This document shows positions 13,096 through 22,808 of a stretch of 64,000 nt of DNA, one piece after another. Under the pieces are notes generated by a model that did not search any database, was not told the origin of the DNA, and saw only the letters and a list, made by a program, of their open reading frames with translations. Source of the DNA: Advenella sp. S44 (GTDB taxonomy: Bacteria > Pseudomonadota > Gammaproteobacteria > Burkholderiales > Burkholderiaceae_B); contig NZ_NEXS01000011.1 in assembly GCF_002810445.1 (NCBI RefSeq), forward strand, positions 248,001-312,000. Reading direction: 5' to 3'. Numbering within the stretch: the first letter of the stretch is position 1; each line of letters begins with the position of its first letter. The position numbers were made by a program, and so were the translations under genes.

Positions 13096-13936
13096 ACGTC
13101 ACCACGCAGGGATGCTGCCTATGCGTGACTTCACCAATGGCATAAATCCCAGGCAGATTGGTTTGTGTCGTCTCAAAATCGGTGCGCACATAACCCAGTT
13201 CATTGCAATCGAGGCCCAGATCTTCCATGCCTTGCAATCGGGCACGAAATCCGTACAGGATCAACACCGCATCGTAGGCACGGCCATTGACCTGGCGCGT
13301 TTCGGGATCAAAAGTATAGGCGCCGGTGGTCACGTCCGATTCGTTGAGAAATTTCATCCAGTGCCGCTGGCATCGCAGCGTGCGCGCATAGATATGTACC
13401 GACTTGGCGCCGCGCTCTTTCAGGAAAAGGGCGTTTTCAAAGGCATTGTCGCCGCCGCCCAGAATGGCTACATCCTTGAGGGCAAATTCATAATTGGCGA
13501 CGTGCTTGCCCGGACCCACCAGCACGTTCTCATAGTGGTCTTGTTCCCACTCGGGCGGCTTTCTGGGTTCTACCCCGCTTGCAATAACGACATAGCGGGC
13601 ACACAGCGGCAGATCTGCACCGAAATACACCTTGAACTGATCCTTGCCGCCTGCGCCACGCTCGCGTTCAATCCGCGTCACGTGTGAATTGAGCAGCACC
13701 GGCACGCGCGCACTGTCCAGGCTCAGTTTGATTCTGGCGGCGACTTCTTCACCCGTCAAGCCCGGCGCCGTCACATTCCAGGTATCTTCAAACGGATTGC
13801 TTGCACTTAAGCCGCCGGCCCGACCACTGGACTCGATAACCAGGGGAGAAAATCCCATATGGGCCAGCCAGACGGCGCAGGAAGCTCCGGCCGGGCCTGC
13901 ACCAATCACAATTGCATCGTAGACAGCCTGCTGCAT
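13031..13936 (-). CDS. Thioredoxin-reductase-like FAD/NAD(P) flavoprotein without redox disulfide
   Basis: This is a two-dinucleotide-binding flavoprotein of 301 residues: FAD motif VIGAGPAGASCAVWLA near the N-terminus, a central NAD(P) motif AILGGGDNAFENALFL and the C-terminal FAD-contact GIYAIGEVTH. The fold is that of thioredoxin reductase, but the CxxC pair between the two halves is missing: the region around RYVVIASGVEPRK has no such motif. It is therefore more likely a ferredoxin/flavodoxin-NADP reductase-like or other two-electron oxidoreductase than a disulfide reductase. It is convergent with btuF and its 3' end overlaps it by 65 bp. The partner is unknown. Confidence 0.85.
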   Translation of the reverse strand: MQQAVYDAIVIGAGPAGASCAVWLAHMGFSPLVIESSGRAGGLSASNPFEDTWNVTAPGLTGEEVAARIKLSLDSARVPVLLNSHVTRIERERGAGGKDQFKVYFGADLPLCARYVVIASGVEPRKPPEWEQDHYENVLVGPGKHVANYEFALKDVAILGGGDNAFENALFLKERGAKSVHIYARTLRCQRHWMKFLNESDVTTGAYTFDPETRQVNGRAYDAVLILYGFRARLQGMEDLGLDCNELGYVRTDFETTQTNLPGIYAIGEVTHRQHPCVVTSMADGVVAAKAIQKQLEQGDA

Positions 13937-14070
13937 TTGGGGAAAAATCCTCGTTTAATCATGAATTTATCTAAACAAACCCTATTGTACCCCCGGCTGC
14001 AACACTAAAACACTACAATAGCGTCTCTAATAAAAACCGGATTTTTCCGGCACCTTTTTACCGATTTCAC

Positions 14071-14451
14071 ATGACCACTCGCCGTATCTTTTTCACCCGG
14101 CTCGCGCTTGATGCCCGTATTGGCATTCTGGAGCACGAACTGCGCGCCACCCAGCCATTGCACATTGACGCCGATATTGATATGCACGTTGGCCAGCAGG
14201 TCAACGATCACGATATTCGCAGCGTGCTGGATTATCGCAAGCTGCGCGAAGCCATTATCGAGGAATGTACGCGCGCGCACGTGCATTTGGTGGAAACGCT
14301 GGGCGACATGGTTATGCAGCGCATCCTGAATGACTTCCCAGAGGTTTTCCGCGTACGCTTGCGTATCGGCAAACCCCTGGCTTTCTCCGATTGCGCCGCC
14401 GTGGGCATTGAAGTTGAGGCCAATCGCGCAGATGTTCCTGCCACATCCTAA
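14071..14451 (+). CDS. folB: Dihydroneopterin aldolase
   Basis: It converts 7,8-dihydroneopterin to 6-hydroxymethyl-dihydropterin and glycolaldehyde in folate synthesis. The 126 residues show the FolB pattern ARIGILEHELRATQPLHID at the N-terminus, VLDYRKLREAI and the active-site segment LVETLGDMV, ending in the strand VRLRIGKP. It heads a plus-strand run with ttcA 24 bp downstream. No frameshift or truncation is seen. Confidence 0.92.
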   Translation: MTTRRIFFTRLALDARIGILEHELRATQPLHIDADIDMHVGQQVNDHDIRSVLDYRKLREAIIEECTRAHVHLVETLGDMVMQRILNDFPEVFRVRLRIGKPLAFSDCAAVGIEVEANRADVPATS

Positions 14452-14475
14452 ACCGGATACAAATACGCCACCATC

Positions 14476-15528
14476 ATGACATCAGTTGCCAACGCCAGCC
14501 ATCAGGCTGCACTGAAACAGCGCCAACACGATAACAAGCTGACAAAGCGCATCATGCGCGAGGCCGGCACCGCTATTGTCGACTACAACATGATCGAAGA
14601 CGGCGACAAAGTCATGGTGTGTCTGTCGGGCGGCAAAGACTCCTACAGCATGCTGGATATCCTGCTGGCGCTGCAAAAGCGCGCTCCCATTCATTTCGAT
14701 ATTATCGCAGTGAATCTGGACCAGAAACAGCCAGGCTTTCCTGCACATATCCTGCCGGACTATCTCACCGAACGGGGCGTGCCTTTCCATATCGAAAACC
14801 AGGATACGTATTCCATTGTCAAACGGCTGATTCCCGAGGGCAAGACCACCTGCTCGCTTTGCTCGCGCCTGCGCCGCGGTATCCTATACCGCGTTGCCAG
14901 CGAGCTGGGCGCAACCAAGATCGCACTGGGTCATCACCGTGATGATATTCTGGCGACCTTTTTCCTGAATCTGTTTTATGCGGCCAAACTCAAATCCATG
15001 CCGCCCAAACTCGTTTCCGATGACGGCCGGCATACCGTGATCCGCCCCCTGGCCTATATCGCTGAAAAGGATCTGATCGCCTATTCGGAACTCAAACAGT
15101 TCCCGATCATTCCGTGTAATCTTTGCGGCTCGCAGGAAAACCTCAAGCGCAAGGAAGTCAGCCGCATGATTGCTGCATGGGAAAAGGAAAGTCCGAAGAA
15201 AGTCTGGAATACCTTCAAGGCATTGTCCGCAATCGCGCCCTCGCACCTGATGGACCGTAATCTGTTTGACTTCGCTGGCCTGCGGCCTACCGGCATTGCC
15301 AACGAGAATGGTGACAAGGCGTTCGACACGGAAACCTTTGCCGATACCACCGCCGACTTGGCGCAGGCTGGCGATAACACCGGCCATCCTGACGATCCCG
15401 ACAACCAAGACGATCATCATGATCGCCACCGTTCCGCATCAGCCCACGACGCCGACGCACACGTGGCAAGCACCGCCACAACCGGGGCCTCATCTCGTGC
15501 GCGTATGATCCGCATTCAATCACTGTGA
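14476..15528 (+). CDS. ttcA: tRNA 2-thiocytidine(32) synthetase TtcA with polar C-terminal extension
   Basis: TtcA is an Fe-S enzyme that thiolates C32 of certain tRNAs using ATP. The PP-loop [14 protein letters not shown] is near residue 54, followed by the cluster cysteines in [12 protein letters not shown] and the later [12 protein letters not shown]. The catalytic core ends near residue 285. The 350-residue protein then carries about 55 extra residues rich in Asp, His and Ala (for example [16 protein letters not shown]), which is not part of the enzyme and looks disordered or metal-binding. Its TGA overlaps a possible GTG start of queF. Confidence 0.95.
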   Translation: MTSVANASHQAALKQRQHDNKLTKRIMREAGTAIVDYNMIEDGDKVMVCLSGGKDSYSMLDILLALQKRAPIHFDIIAVNLDQKQPGFPAHILPDYLTERGVPFHIENQDTYSIVKRLIPEGKTTCSLCSRLRRGILYRVASELGATKIALGHHRDDILATFFLNLFYAAKLKSMPPKLVSDDGRHTVIRPLAYIAEKDLIAYSELKQFPIIPCNLCGSQENLKRKEVSRMIAAWEKESPKKVWNTFKALSAIAPSHLMDRNLFDFAGLRPTGIANENGDKAFDTETFADTTADLAQAGDNTGHPDDPDNQDDHHDRHRSASAHDADAHVASTATTGASSRARMIRIQSL

Positions 15529-15536
15529 GTCATTCC

Positions 15537-16367
15537 ATGTCAGATCCGACCTTGCTGCACGCGCCACTGGGAAAAGAAACCGAATACGCCGAGCATTATG
15601 ACCCGTCGCTGCTGTTTGCCATTGCTCGCGATGCGGGGCGCGCGCACCTGAATCTGCGGCCGCACCCGGCCTGGCATGGCGCCGATATCTGGAATGCCTA
15701 CGAGCTGTCGTGGCTGAATACTAAGGGCAAGCCACAAGTGGCCCTGGCCCGCTTTGGTTTTCCCGCCGACACCACGCATATTATTGAATCAAAGTCGTTC
15801 AAGCTTTATCTGAACTCATTCAACCAGACAACGCTGCCGGACAGTGATGCTCTGCTGGCTGCTATGCAACAAGACCTGAGCAAGGCGGCGGGCGGACCGG
15901 TTGACGTAACGCTCTTTAACGCTGCCGACTTTGCCGACCAGGCGCTGGGCGAGCTGCACGGAACCTTGCTCGACACCCTGGACATTGACGTTTGCGCCTA
16001 TCACCCGGATCCGACCTTGCTACAGGCCAATGCGTCCCAATCGCGTCATGAAACCTTGCGCTCAAACCTGCTCAAATCCAATTGCCCGGTAACCGGCCAG
16101 CCCGACTGGGGCAGCCTGCAAATCGAATACACGGGCGCGGCGATCGATCACGCGTCACTGCTCAAATATATTGTTTCCTATCGCGGGCACAATGGCTTTC
16201 ATGAACAGTGCGTGGAACAGATTTTTTGCGATATCATGCAGGTTTGCGCCCCCCAGGCGTTGACCGTATATGCCCGCTACACGCGACGCGGCGGTCTGGA
16301 TATTAACCCGTGGCGCAGCACAGAGGCCGATTTTACCCCTTCTGCCGGCCGCAACGCCCGTCAGTAA
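15537..16367 (+). CDS. queF: NADPH-dependent 7-cyano-7-deazaguanine reductase
   Basis: It reduces preQ0 to preQ1 in queuosine synthesis. It is of the long (E. coli-like) form: about 276 residues with an N-terminal T-fold half (PLGKETEYAEHYDPSLL), the nucleophile in LKSNCPVTGQPDWGSL and the C-terminal FHEQCVEQIFCDI with the glutamate that holds the substrate. An in-frame GTG at 15525 overlaps the ttcA stop and would add four residues; I prefer ATG 15537. Together with ttcA it makes a tRNA-modification pair. Confidence 0.94.
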   Translation: MSDPTLLHAPLGKETEYAEHYDPSLLFAIARDAGRAHLNLRPHPAWHGADIWNAYELSWLNTKGKPQVALARFGFPADTTHIIESKSFKLYLNSFNQTTLPDSDALLAAMQQDLSKAAGGPVDVTLFNAADFADQALGELHGTLLDTLDIDVCAYHPDPTLLQANASQSRHETLRSNLLKSNCPVTGQPDWGSLQIEYTGAAIDHASLLKYIVSYRGHNGFHEQCVEQIFCDIMQVCAPQALTVYARYTRRGGLDINPWRSTEADFTPSAGRNARQ

Positions 16368-16397
16368 TTTCAACCATCCCAAAAGCTGGTCGTACCC

Positions 16398-17189
16398 ATG
16401 AAACAAGCCCCCTATGTCAGTGTTGCTGCCGCATTCAGCAAAGGTCTGGCGACACAAATGCGCCCTTCCATGCTGTTTGCCATCATCTTGCCATTTGTCA
16501 TTGCCCTGATGACGGCCATCATATTGCTGGTTTTCGTCTGGGGGCCGCTGGATAACTGGCTGGATAACACGGCCATGCACTGGGGCTGGTTCCAGTCGGT
16601 GTCCACAAGACTGTCGGGCTGGGGATTTGCCACAATGAGCGACTGGTTCACCGGTGTGCTGTCATTTGTCGCATTGCTGGTCGTCAGCGGGATTGCAGGA
16701 TTGGCGGCTGCCGCGATTCTTGTCATGCCCATGGCCCTGAAGGCCATCAGCACAACCAATTATCCGGAACTGCAAAGAGAAGGCGAAAACGCCACCGTGA
16801 CCAGCCTGGCCAACACCATAAAGGTCAGTACCATCTTCGTGGTTGGCTGGCTGATTACGTTGCCACTATGGCTGATACCTTTTGCAGGCATCGCCCTTTC
16901 ATTATTCTGGGGGGCGTATGCGTTTTCACATATGACGCGGCTGGACGCCATCGTAGAGCATGCCACGCTCCAAGAGCGGGCCTATGTTCTGCGCAATTAC
17001 AGTCGTGGTTTCTGGACGATCGGCCTGATTTGCGCGGCAATCGCGCTAATCCCGTTTGCCGGCTTCGTGATGCCCGTCTTTTCCATACTGGTGTGTACGC
17101 ATTATGGATTGATGGCAGTCAAGGCGGTCCGGGCACAGCAGCAATTGACTATTGAAGGCAACACTCGCGTGACAGGCCGCCTGCCCTGA
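16398..17189 (+). CDS. EI24-domain integral membrane protein
   Basis: The 263 residues contain about five hydrophobic segments (around 25-50, 85-115, 145-180, 205-225 and 225-245) and the charged connecting region typical of EI24/CysZ-like proteins (NYPELQREGEN, LQERAYVLRNYSRGFWTIG). CysZ members handle sulfate, but many EI24 proteins in this order are uncharacterised and I would not assign a substrate. It follows queF by 30 bp and ends 10 bp from the convergent grxD. Confidence 0.82.
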   Translation: MKQAPYVSVAAAFSKGLATQMRPSMLFAIILPFVIALMTAIILLVFVWGPLDNWLDNTAMHWGWFQSVSTRLSGWGFATMSDWFTGVLSFVALLVVSGIAGLAAAAILVMPMALKAISTTNYPELQREGENATVTSLANTIKVSTIFVVGWLITLPLWLIPFAGIALSLFWGAYAFSHMTRLDAIVEHATLQERAYVLRNYSRGFWTIGLICAAIALIPFAGFVMPVFSILVCTHYGLMAVKAVRAQQQLTIEGNTRVTGRLP

Positions 17190-17199
17190 GCTTGTCGCC

Positions 17200-17529
17200 T
17201 CAGGACTCAAACGCGCCGGCCTGCTGCAGCACAGACTTGAGTTCGCCGCTTGCGTGCATTTCGCTCACAATATCCGAACCGCCAATGAACTCGCCCTTGA
17301 CGTACAACTGGGGGATGGTCGGCCAGTTGGAGAACTGCTTGATGCCTTCGCGCACTTCCTGATCGTCCAGCACATTGACTGTGACCAGTTTTTTTACACC
17401 GGATTCACGCAGAATCTGGATGGCCTTGCCAGAGAAACCGCATTGCGGAAACTGAGCCGTGCCTTTCATGAACAACACAACCGGGTGTTCTGTAACGGTC
17501 TCGCGGATAAAATTCTTCACTTCGCTCAT
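17200..17529 (-). CDS. grxD: Monothiol glutaredoxin Grx4 (CGFS type)
   Basis: This is a cytoplasmic carrier of 2Fe-2S clusters. From the ATG at 17529 (MSEVKNFIRE, with AGGTGA upstream) the protein has 109 residues with the CGFS active site at residues 30-33 (FPQCGFSGKA), the GSH-binding WPTIPQLYVKGEFIGGSDI and the usual C-terminal helix. The frame is open for 13 more residues upstream, but these are not conserved in the family. It lies downstream of prmC, prfA and hemA on the same strand. Confidence 0.95.
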   Translation of the reverse strand: MSEVKNFIRETVTEHPVVLFMKGTAQFPQCGFSGKAIQILRESGVKKLVTVNVLDDQEVREGIKQFSNWPTIPQLYVKGEFIGGSDIVSEMHASGELKSVLQQAGAFES

Positions 17530-17599
17530 TGTAATCACCTGTGTCAGCATTGAAAGAAACCAGTTCAATCATCTGGCCGTTTCTTTAAACAGTTTAACG

Positions 17600-18427
17600 C
17601 TAAATCATGAAGCACCCGCCGGAAATGCGCTCAATACCGGATAAATCATTGCGGGACTCAATGTTCGTAAAGCCTACCTTGGCCAGCATGTAGCGGACAT
17701 GCTCGGCCTGCTCCCATCCATGCTCGATCCACATCCAGCCGCCATTGGCCAGATAAGCGCGTGAGCCGGCAATGATGCGACGGATGGCGGCAAAACCATC
17801 GGAATAGTCCGTAAGCGCCATCGGGGGCTCAAAACGCAGGTCACCCTGCTGCAAATGCGGATCGTGGCGGCGGATATAAGGCGGGTTGGACACAATCAGG
17901 TCAAACGCCTGCTGCGGAATCCCGTCAAACCAGTCACTTTCCAGAAAACGCACGTTGGCCGTGCGATGCTTTTGCGCATTGCGTCGGGCCAGCGCCAGGG
18001 CATCCGGGCTTTTGTCAGTTGCCAGCACCAGCGCACCCGGGCAAAACCGGGCAATTGATACTGCAATCACGCCGGTTCCTGTCCCCAGATCGAGCACATT
18101 GGCCCGAGGGTTCTCGCGCACATACTCTATTGCCGTCTCTACCAGCAGCTCGGTTTCCGGACGGGGAATGAGCGCGGCCGCAGACGTCTCGAATGCCAGA
18201 CCCATGAATTCGCGCTCGCCCATGATATAAGCCATGGGCTCTCCGCTCAGGCGCCGCTCGATCAGGGCGCGGATTTGCGCCACCTGTTCGTCGCTCAGGG
18301 GATCACGGTCGTGTGCAATCATCCAGGAACGCGACACACCGAGCGTTAGCCCGATCAGCATCCGGGTCTCAAGCGGCGGGAGCCCACTGGTTCGCGTCAA
18401 AGATTCAATCGTGATGGCCAGCGCCAT
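17600..18427 (-). CDS. prmC: Peptide chain release factor N5-glutamine methyltransferase
   Basis: PrmC methylates the GGQ glutamine of release factors RF1 and RF2. The 275 residues hold an N-terminal helical domain, the AdoMet motif VLDLGTGTGVIAVSIA and the catalytic NPPYIRRH. It lies 72 bp downstream of prfA, its substrate gene, the classic arrangement hemA-prfA-prmC. Confidence 0.95.
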   Translation of the reverse strand: MALAITIESLTRTSGLPPLETRMLIGLTLGVSRSWMIAHDRDPLSDEQVAQIRALIERRLSGEPMAYIMGEREFMGLAFETSAAALIPRPETELLVETAIEYVRENPRANVLDLGTGTGVIAVSIARFCPGALVLATDKSPDALALARRNAQKHRTANVRFLESDWFDGIPQQAFDLIVSNPPYIRRHDPHLQQGDLRFEPPMALTDYSDGFAAIRRIIAGSRAYLANGGWMWIEHGWEQAEHVRYMLAKVGFTNIESRNDLSGIERISGGCFMI

Positions 18428-18499
18428 TCCTGCTCCTTCTACTACTGCCGGTGCCAGACCGACTGCATGATGTAACCAATATTCAGTATTGCATGTTGC

Positions 18500-19585
18500 T
18501 TATAGGGAATCATCACCCAGAGCTGCAAGAAGTTCGGCCTGTCGCTCAGCAATGAGCGCTCCGGTGAGTTCGTCCAGCGAGCCTTCCATGATTTGTGCCA
18601 GTTTATACAAAGTCAGATTGATTCGGTGGTCCGTGACCCGGCCCTGCGGATAATTATACGTGCGGATGCGTTCGGAACGATCCCCCGTGCCGACCAGACT
18701 CTTGCGTTCGGCGGCCTCTTTTTGCTGCTGCTGTTGACGTTCAATATCGTTGATGCGCGCTGCCAGCACGCTCATGGCGCGGGCGCGGTTCTTGTGCTGT
18801 GATCGGTCATCCTGGCATTCAGCCACAATACCTGTAGGAATATGCGTGACACGCACAGCCGAATCGGTTTTGTTGATATGCTGGCCGCCGGCGCCGCTGG
18901 CCCTGAAGGTGTCGATCCGCAGGTCAGCCGGGTTAAGCACCACTTCAGAGACCTCATCGGCCTCGGGCAACACTGCCACCGTGCAGGCCGACGTATGAAC
19001 CCGACCCTGCGATTCCGTCTCGGGGACCCGTTGCACACGATGCGCGCCAGACTCATACTTGAGCCGGCCGTAGACGCCGTCGCCATCGATCCGCGCGATG
19101 ATTTCACGATAGCCGCCCATTTCAGAGGCATGTTCGGAGATAATTTCGACCTTCCAACCCTTTTGCTCGGCATAGCGACTATACATGCGAAATACGTCCC
19201 CGCTGAAAATGGCGCTTTCATCGCCGCCGGTGCCGGCCCGCACCTCAAGAAACACACTGCGGGCGTCATCCGGATCGCGAGGCAACAGCTGCATCTGCAA
19301 TTGCTCTTGCAGCGTTTCCAGGCGTGCTTTAGCCAGCTTCAGTTCTTCTTCTGCCATTTCGCGCAGCTCCGGATCCGAAGCCATTTCCGTGGCGGCCTGC
19401 AAGTCTGACTCAGTGGCCTCATAATTGCGAAACAGCAAGACTACCGGATCGATTTCAGCGCGTTCACGCGAGAGTTTGCGAAACTGGTCCATGTCACCGG
19501 CGATATCGGGTTCGGCAAGCAGCGCGTCGATTTCGATCAGGCGATGCGAGATTTGCTCCAGACGGGAGCGCATTGATGGTTTCAT
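18500..19585 (-). CDS. prfA: Peptide chain release factor 1
   Basis: RF1 ends translation at UAA and UAG. The 361 residues include the GGQ loop (residues 233-235 in [18 protein letters not shown]) and the codon-reading P-x-T tripeptide (PET, 188-190, in [10 protein letters not shown]). Two starts are possible, ATG at 19585 and at 19573; neither has a strong ribosome site. It sits between hemA and prmC on the minus strand. Confidence 0.96.
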   Translation of the reverse strand: MKPSMRSRLEQISHRLIEIDALLAEPDIAGDMDQFRKLSRERAEIDPVVLLFRNYEATESDLQAATEMASDPELREMAEEELKLAKARLETLQEQLQMQLLPRDPDDARSVFLEVRAGTGGDESAIFSGDVFRMYSRYAEQKGWKVEIISEHASEMGGYREIIARIDGDGVYGRLKYESGAHRVQRVPETESQGRVHTSACTVAVLPEADEVSEVVLNPADLRIDTFRASGAGGQHINKTDSAVRVTHIPTGIVAECQDDRSQHKNRARAMSVLAARINDIERQQQQQKEAAERKSLVGTGDRSERIRTYNYPQGRVTDHRINLTLYKLAQIMEGSLDELTGALIAERQAELLAALGDDSL

Positions 19586-19671
19586 AACGAATATTGGGAG
19601 AAAACGGCGTGTTCAGGAAAAAGGCGACGCCTGCTTAGCGCCACCGCCAATGCTAACGGACAAGAGCGTCG

Positions 19672-20946
19672 CTAATGACTGGAATCCTGATACGGAAAGA
19701 GATGGGGCAGCATATCCATGAGCGCGGCGCGATCATCGCCCTGGCTTCGGTTAAGCGCCACCATAGGGGCGTGCAGGTACTTCTGGGTAAGACTGCGGGC
19801 AAACTGCTCAAGCACTTGATCTGCGCTTTCGCCTTTGGCCAGCAGGCGACGGGCGCGATCCAGCTCGGCCTGCATCATGGCATTGGTTCCCTCATTCAGA
19901 TTGCGAATGACCGGCACAACGGCACGGGAATCCATCCAGTGCATAAAATTCTGAACACGACTGTCAATAATGGCTTCAGCCTGAACCACGGCTGCCTGGC
20001 GCGAATCACTGGCCATTTGCACGTAACGGCCCAGATCGTCGACCGAGTACAGATAGACGTCATCCAGTTGCGACACTTCGGGCTCGATATCGCGCGGCAC
20101 AGCCAGGTCTATCATAACCATGGGCATATGACGCCGCGACTTGGACGCTTTTTGCACCAGCCCCAGGCCCAGTATGGGTAGGGAACTGGCCGTACAGGAG
20201 ACCACAATGTCAAATTCGGCCAAACGCTCGGGCAGGTCGGCCAGCTTCATGGTCTTGCCATCGAACCGGGAGGCGAGCGTTTCCGCACGCTCTCGCGTGC
20301 GGTTGGCTACGATCATACAGGCGGGCTTTTGCGCGGCAAAATGCGTCGAACACAGCTCAATCATTTCACCGGCGCCAATAAACAATACCCGGGTTTTGGA
20401 CAGATCGCCAAACACCCGCTGGGCCAGCCGCACCGATGCGGCCGCCATGGACACCGATTGGGCGCCGATGGCCGTTTGCGTACGAACCTCCTTGGCTACC
20501 GAGAAGGTTTTCTGAAAAAGCTGATGCAGCAAAGTGCCCAGTGACCCGGCATCGCTTGCTGCGCGCACCGCGGTTTTCATTTGTCCCAGAATCTGCGGCT
20601 CTCCGAGCACCATGGAATCGAGCCCGCTGGCAACACGGAAGGCGTGGCGTACCGCCAAGTCTTTATTGTATTGATACAGGTGCGGGCGCAGATCGTTGGC
20701 TTCAAGCGAATTGAAGTCGGCCAGCCATGACGGAATATGCTCGGCCACTTCGGGCTGGGCCGCACAGTAGATCTCGGTACGATTACAGGTAGACAGAATC
20801 GTGGCTTCCTGCACCCGGGAGCCGAACGCCGAACGCAAGCCGTCAAGCGCCGGGCGCAGTAGCTGTTCGGGCATGGAAACCCGTTCGCGCACTGACACCG
20901 GCGCCGAATGATGATTCAAACCGAAGGTAAGAACGTCAAGTGACAT
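19672..20946 (-). CDS. hemA: Glutamyl-tRNA reductase
   Basis: This is the first enzyme of the C5 pathway to tetrapyrroles, reducing Glu-tRNA to glutamate-1-semialdehyde with NADPH. The 424 residues contain the catalytic domain with the nucleophile Cys54 in [20 protein letters not shown], the NADPH motif [12 protein letters not shown] and the C-terminal dimerisation helices. It heads the hemA-prfA-prmC run and lies just before tRNA-Phe on the opposite strand. Confidence 0.96.
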   Translation of the reverse strand: MSLDVLTFGLNHHSAPVSVRERVSMPEQLLRPALDGLRSAFGSRVQEATILSTCNRTEIYCAAQPEVAEHIPSWLADFNSLEANDLRPHLYQYNKDLAVRHAFRVASGLDSMVLGEPQILGQMKTAVRAASDAGSLGTLLHQLFQKTFSVAKEVRTQTAIGAQSVSMAAASVRLAQRVFGDLSKTRVLFIGAGEMIELCSTHFAAQKPACMIVANRTRERAETLASRFDGKTMKLADLPERLAEFDIVVSCTASSLPILGLGLVQKASKSRRHMPMVMIDLAVPRDIEPEVSQLDDVYLYSVDDLGRYVQMASDSRQAAVVQAEAIIDSRVQNFMHWMDSRAVVPVIRNLNEGTNAMMQAELDRARRLLAKGESADQVLEQFARSLTQKYLHAPMVALNRSQGDDRAALMDMLPHLFPYQDSSH

Positions 20947-21090
20947 GGCCGTAATATCTTGAATTTTCTTTTATGATCTGGTATTGGTGTGATTATAGTC
21001 CTTCCGCGCATGTTTTTTAAATATTTATGTCAAGAAGGCTGCAAAATATATACACAAGCCAAAAACTAGTGTATTATTTCGTTCTTTGTT

Positions 21091-21166
21091 GGCCAGGTAG
21101 CTCAGTCGGTAGAGCAGAGGATTGAAAATCCTTGTGTCGGCAGTTCGATTCTGCCCCAGGCCACCA
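21091..21166 (+). tRNA. tRNA-Phe (GAA), CCA encoded
   Basis: The 76-nt cloverleaf has anticodon GAA at positions 34-36 (ATTGAAAATC), a D-loop TAGCTCAGTCGGTAGAGCA, T-arm GGCAG-TTCGATT-CTGCC and an encoded CCA. The anticodon stem has a G27-U43 wobble. Acceptor stem 5' GGCCAGG faces CCAGGCC, which leaves one A5/A68 mismatch in an otherwise perfect stem. A strong terminator follows at 21187. A broken recombinase gene directly behind suggests this tRNA is an integration site. Confidence 0.95.
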
Positions 21167-21186
21167 AAACCCTATTTCGATTCAAT

Positions 21187-21216
21187 AAAAAAGCCGCTGC
21201 ATCAAGCGGCTTTTTT
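21187..21216 (+). terminator. Intrinsic terminator after tRNA-Phe
   Basis: The stem AAAGCCGCT/AGCGGCTTT with loop GCATCA is preceded by an A-run and followed by six T. It should end the tRNA transcript and, by symmetry, can also stop transcription coming from the minus-strand recombinase remnant. Confidence 0.88.
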
Positions 21217-21249
21217 ATTGTTTGTGATTGGAGTGTGTCATGAATTCGG

Positions 21250-21818
21250 TCACTCCCACGTAACGGCTAAATGGCCCGCATCCAGATAGCCATACTTTTG
21301 CACCATCTGAATGGTTCCCAACCACCCAACTCCTTGAGCAACATAAGCGGCGTCCATGACTGAACATGCCAGTTTGCCCAAATATGCCGCAAATCATAAA
21401 ACTTGAGCGGTTTCCTACCCGCCAGTTTCACTGCGCGACCAATCATTCTCTTACCCACCTGCTTGACCTTGATGCCATTTTCTCGGGTAAAGCACCATTC
21501 CGTTTTTAAAGCCTTCCTCTGTTCGAGTAAAACGAGTACCTCATTGTTAAACCGCATAGGTATCGATCTACCATTTTTTGCTAGATCATTGGTCATCCAC
21601 GCCATGGCCCGATCAGTATCCACCTTATACAAAGTCAGCGATAATATTTCAGTTACACGCGCACCGGTTGCAGACGCAAACCGACAAACCTGATTCATCC
21701 ATTCAAGTTCGATGTGCGACAGCAGCACTTTAGTATCGTATTTAGTGAGCCATCGGATAGTCACTTTTGCCTCTTCATATGTGGACAACATTGGTGATTT
21801 AACAAGCCACGCTCTCAT
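21250..21818 (-). pseudogene. Frameshifted, truncated tyrosine recombinase (phage or island integrase)
   Basis: Only the catalytic half is present: GARVTEILSL carries the first catalytic Arg, FYDLRHIWANWHVQ the second box (with Tyr where the family has His), then LKELGGWEPF. The frame then shifts: the continuation QMVQKYGYLDAGHLAV, with the tyrosine nucleophile, is readable in another minus-strand frame to a stop at 21250. An in-frame stop lies two codons before the first ATG, and no N-terminal arm-binding domain is found upstream. The gene points toward tRNA-Phe, the usual layout of an integrated element, and is almost certainly inactive. Confidence 0.85.
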
Positions 21819-22107
21819 TGGTCACCGGGAGTGTCGGCGCCCAAGCCACCAGGAGCTCCGAGAAGGCTGTGGCGTGAGACTGGCATGTGTCCTAACTTCC
21901 TGGGTAGTCCAGTTGTAACGAATTACAATGCCGTCATGTTAGAATATGTCATATTCGGTCTTTAGGCGCTTCCCTCGTCATGCGGCTGCATTTCTACGAT
22001 TTGAAACTGTAACTGGCTGGCTACCACGTGGGATGTTCGCACAGATCGCTTGGCCGCCAGATGCATCTGGGGAGTCGTAAATACGGCATCTAACTGGTTT
22101 TGCTATT

Positions 22108-22797
22108 ATGGAAAAAACATTAGTTCGGCTGGCAATTTCGCAATCGGAACTCTTTGCCAATTGGCCAACAGCGGCGATCTCGCGGCTCGTTCAGGCATCC
22201 GACTCAATCACGGTCGAAGAAAATACAATTATTCACCTGACTAATGACGTCCCGACCTATGTGTATTTACTCGCTTCCGGCTCGATGCAGCTAATACGGG
22301 AAATACCAGCAGGGCGTAATTTCACTGCTGGGATACACTTGCCGGGAGATTTCCACGGCATCGGGCCCGTCATCACCCAATCGCCTCACATATATACGGT
22401 CAAATGCCGAGAGAAAACGGTTCTGGTTCGTATTCCGGGCGAATTGTTGCGAGACATACTCAGTCATGATGGCAATCTTGCCTTTTCTTTAATGAGTGCC
22501 ATGGTCAATCGCCATCGTGATGCGCTCAACAGGTATGAAGGCGCTGCCATACTATCGACTCGCGAAAGAGTCGCCACACTTCTCAATACTATATATAAAA
22601 AAAGCATTCGTGCTGGCAGCGTTTCCTCGGTGAACCTGTCTCAAGAGGAAATTGCCACGATGCTGGGTACGCGGCGCCAGGTGATTAACAGGGTACTCCG
22701 TGATATGGAATCGGAGGGGGCAATTAGCATCAAATATAAACAAATTTTAATTAGCAATATCGGTAAACTTGAAGAAATGACGGTGCATCTGGGATAG
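22108..22797 (+). CDS. Crp/Fnr family transcription regulator
   Basis: The 229 residues have an N-terminal cyclic-nucleotide-binding-like beta roll (about 20-135; LASGSMQLIREI, LPGDFHGIGPV) and a C-terminal winged helix (about 150-220; LSQEEIATMLGTRRQVINRVLRDMESEG). There is no N-terminal cysteine cluster, so it is not an oxygen-sensing Fnr, and the key cAMP residues are not obvious. It sits at the edge of the catabolic block, convergent with the ferredoxin reductase gene, and may be its regulator; the effector is unknown. Confidence 0.9.
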   Translation: MEKTLVRLAISQSELFANWPTAAISRLVQASDSITVEENTIIHLTNDVPTYVYLLASGSMQLIREIPAGRNFTAGIHLPGDFHGIGPVITQSPHIYTVKCREKTVLVRIPGELLRDILSHDGNLAFSLMSAMVNRHRDALNRYEGAAILSTRERVATLLNTIYKKSIRAGSVSSVNLSQEEIATMLGTRRQVINRVLRDMESEGAISIKYKQILISNIGKLEEMTVHLG

Positions 22798-22808
22798 CCA
22801 GCCCGTTT

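Noticed and set aside
17185-17204. CCTGAG/CTCAGG hairpin between EI24 gene and grxD
   Set aside because: Six-bp stem without T-run, overlapping both gene ends; too weak to call a terminator.
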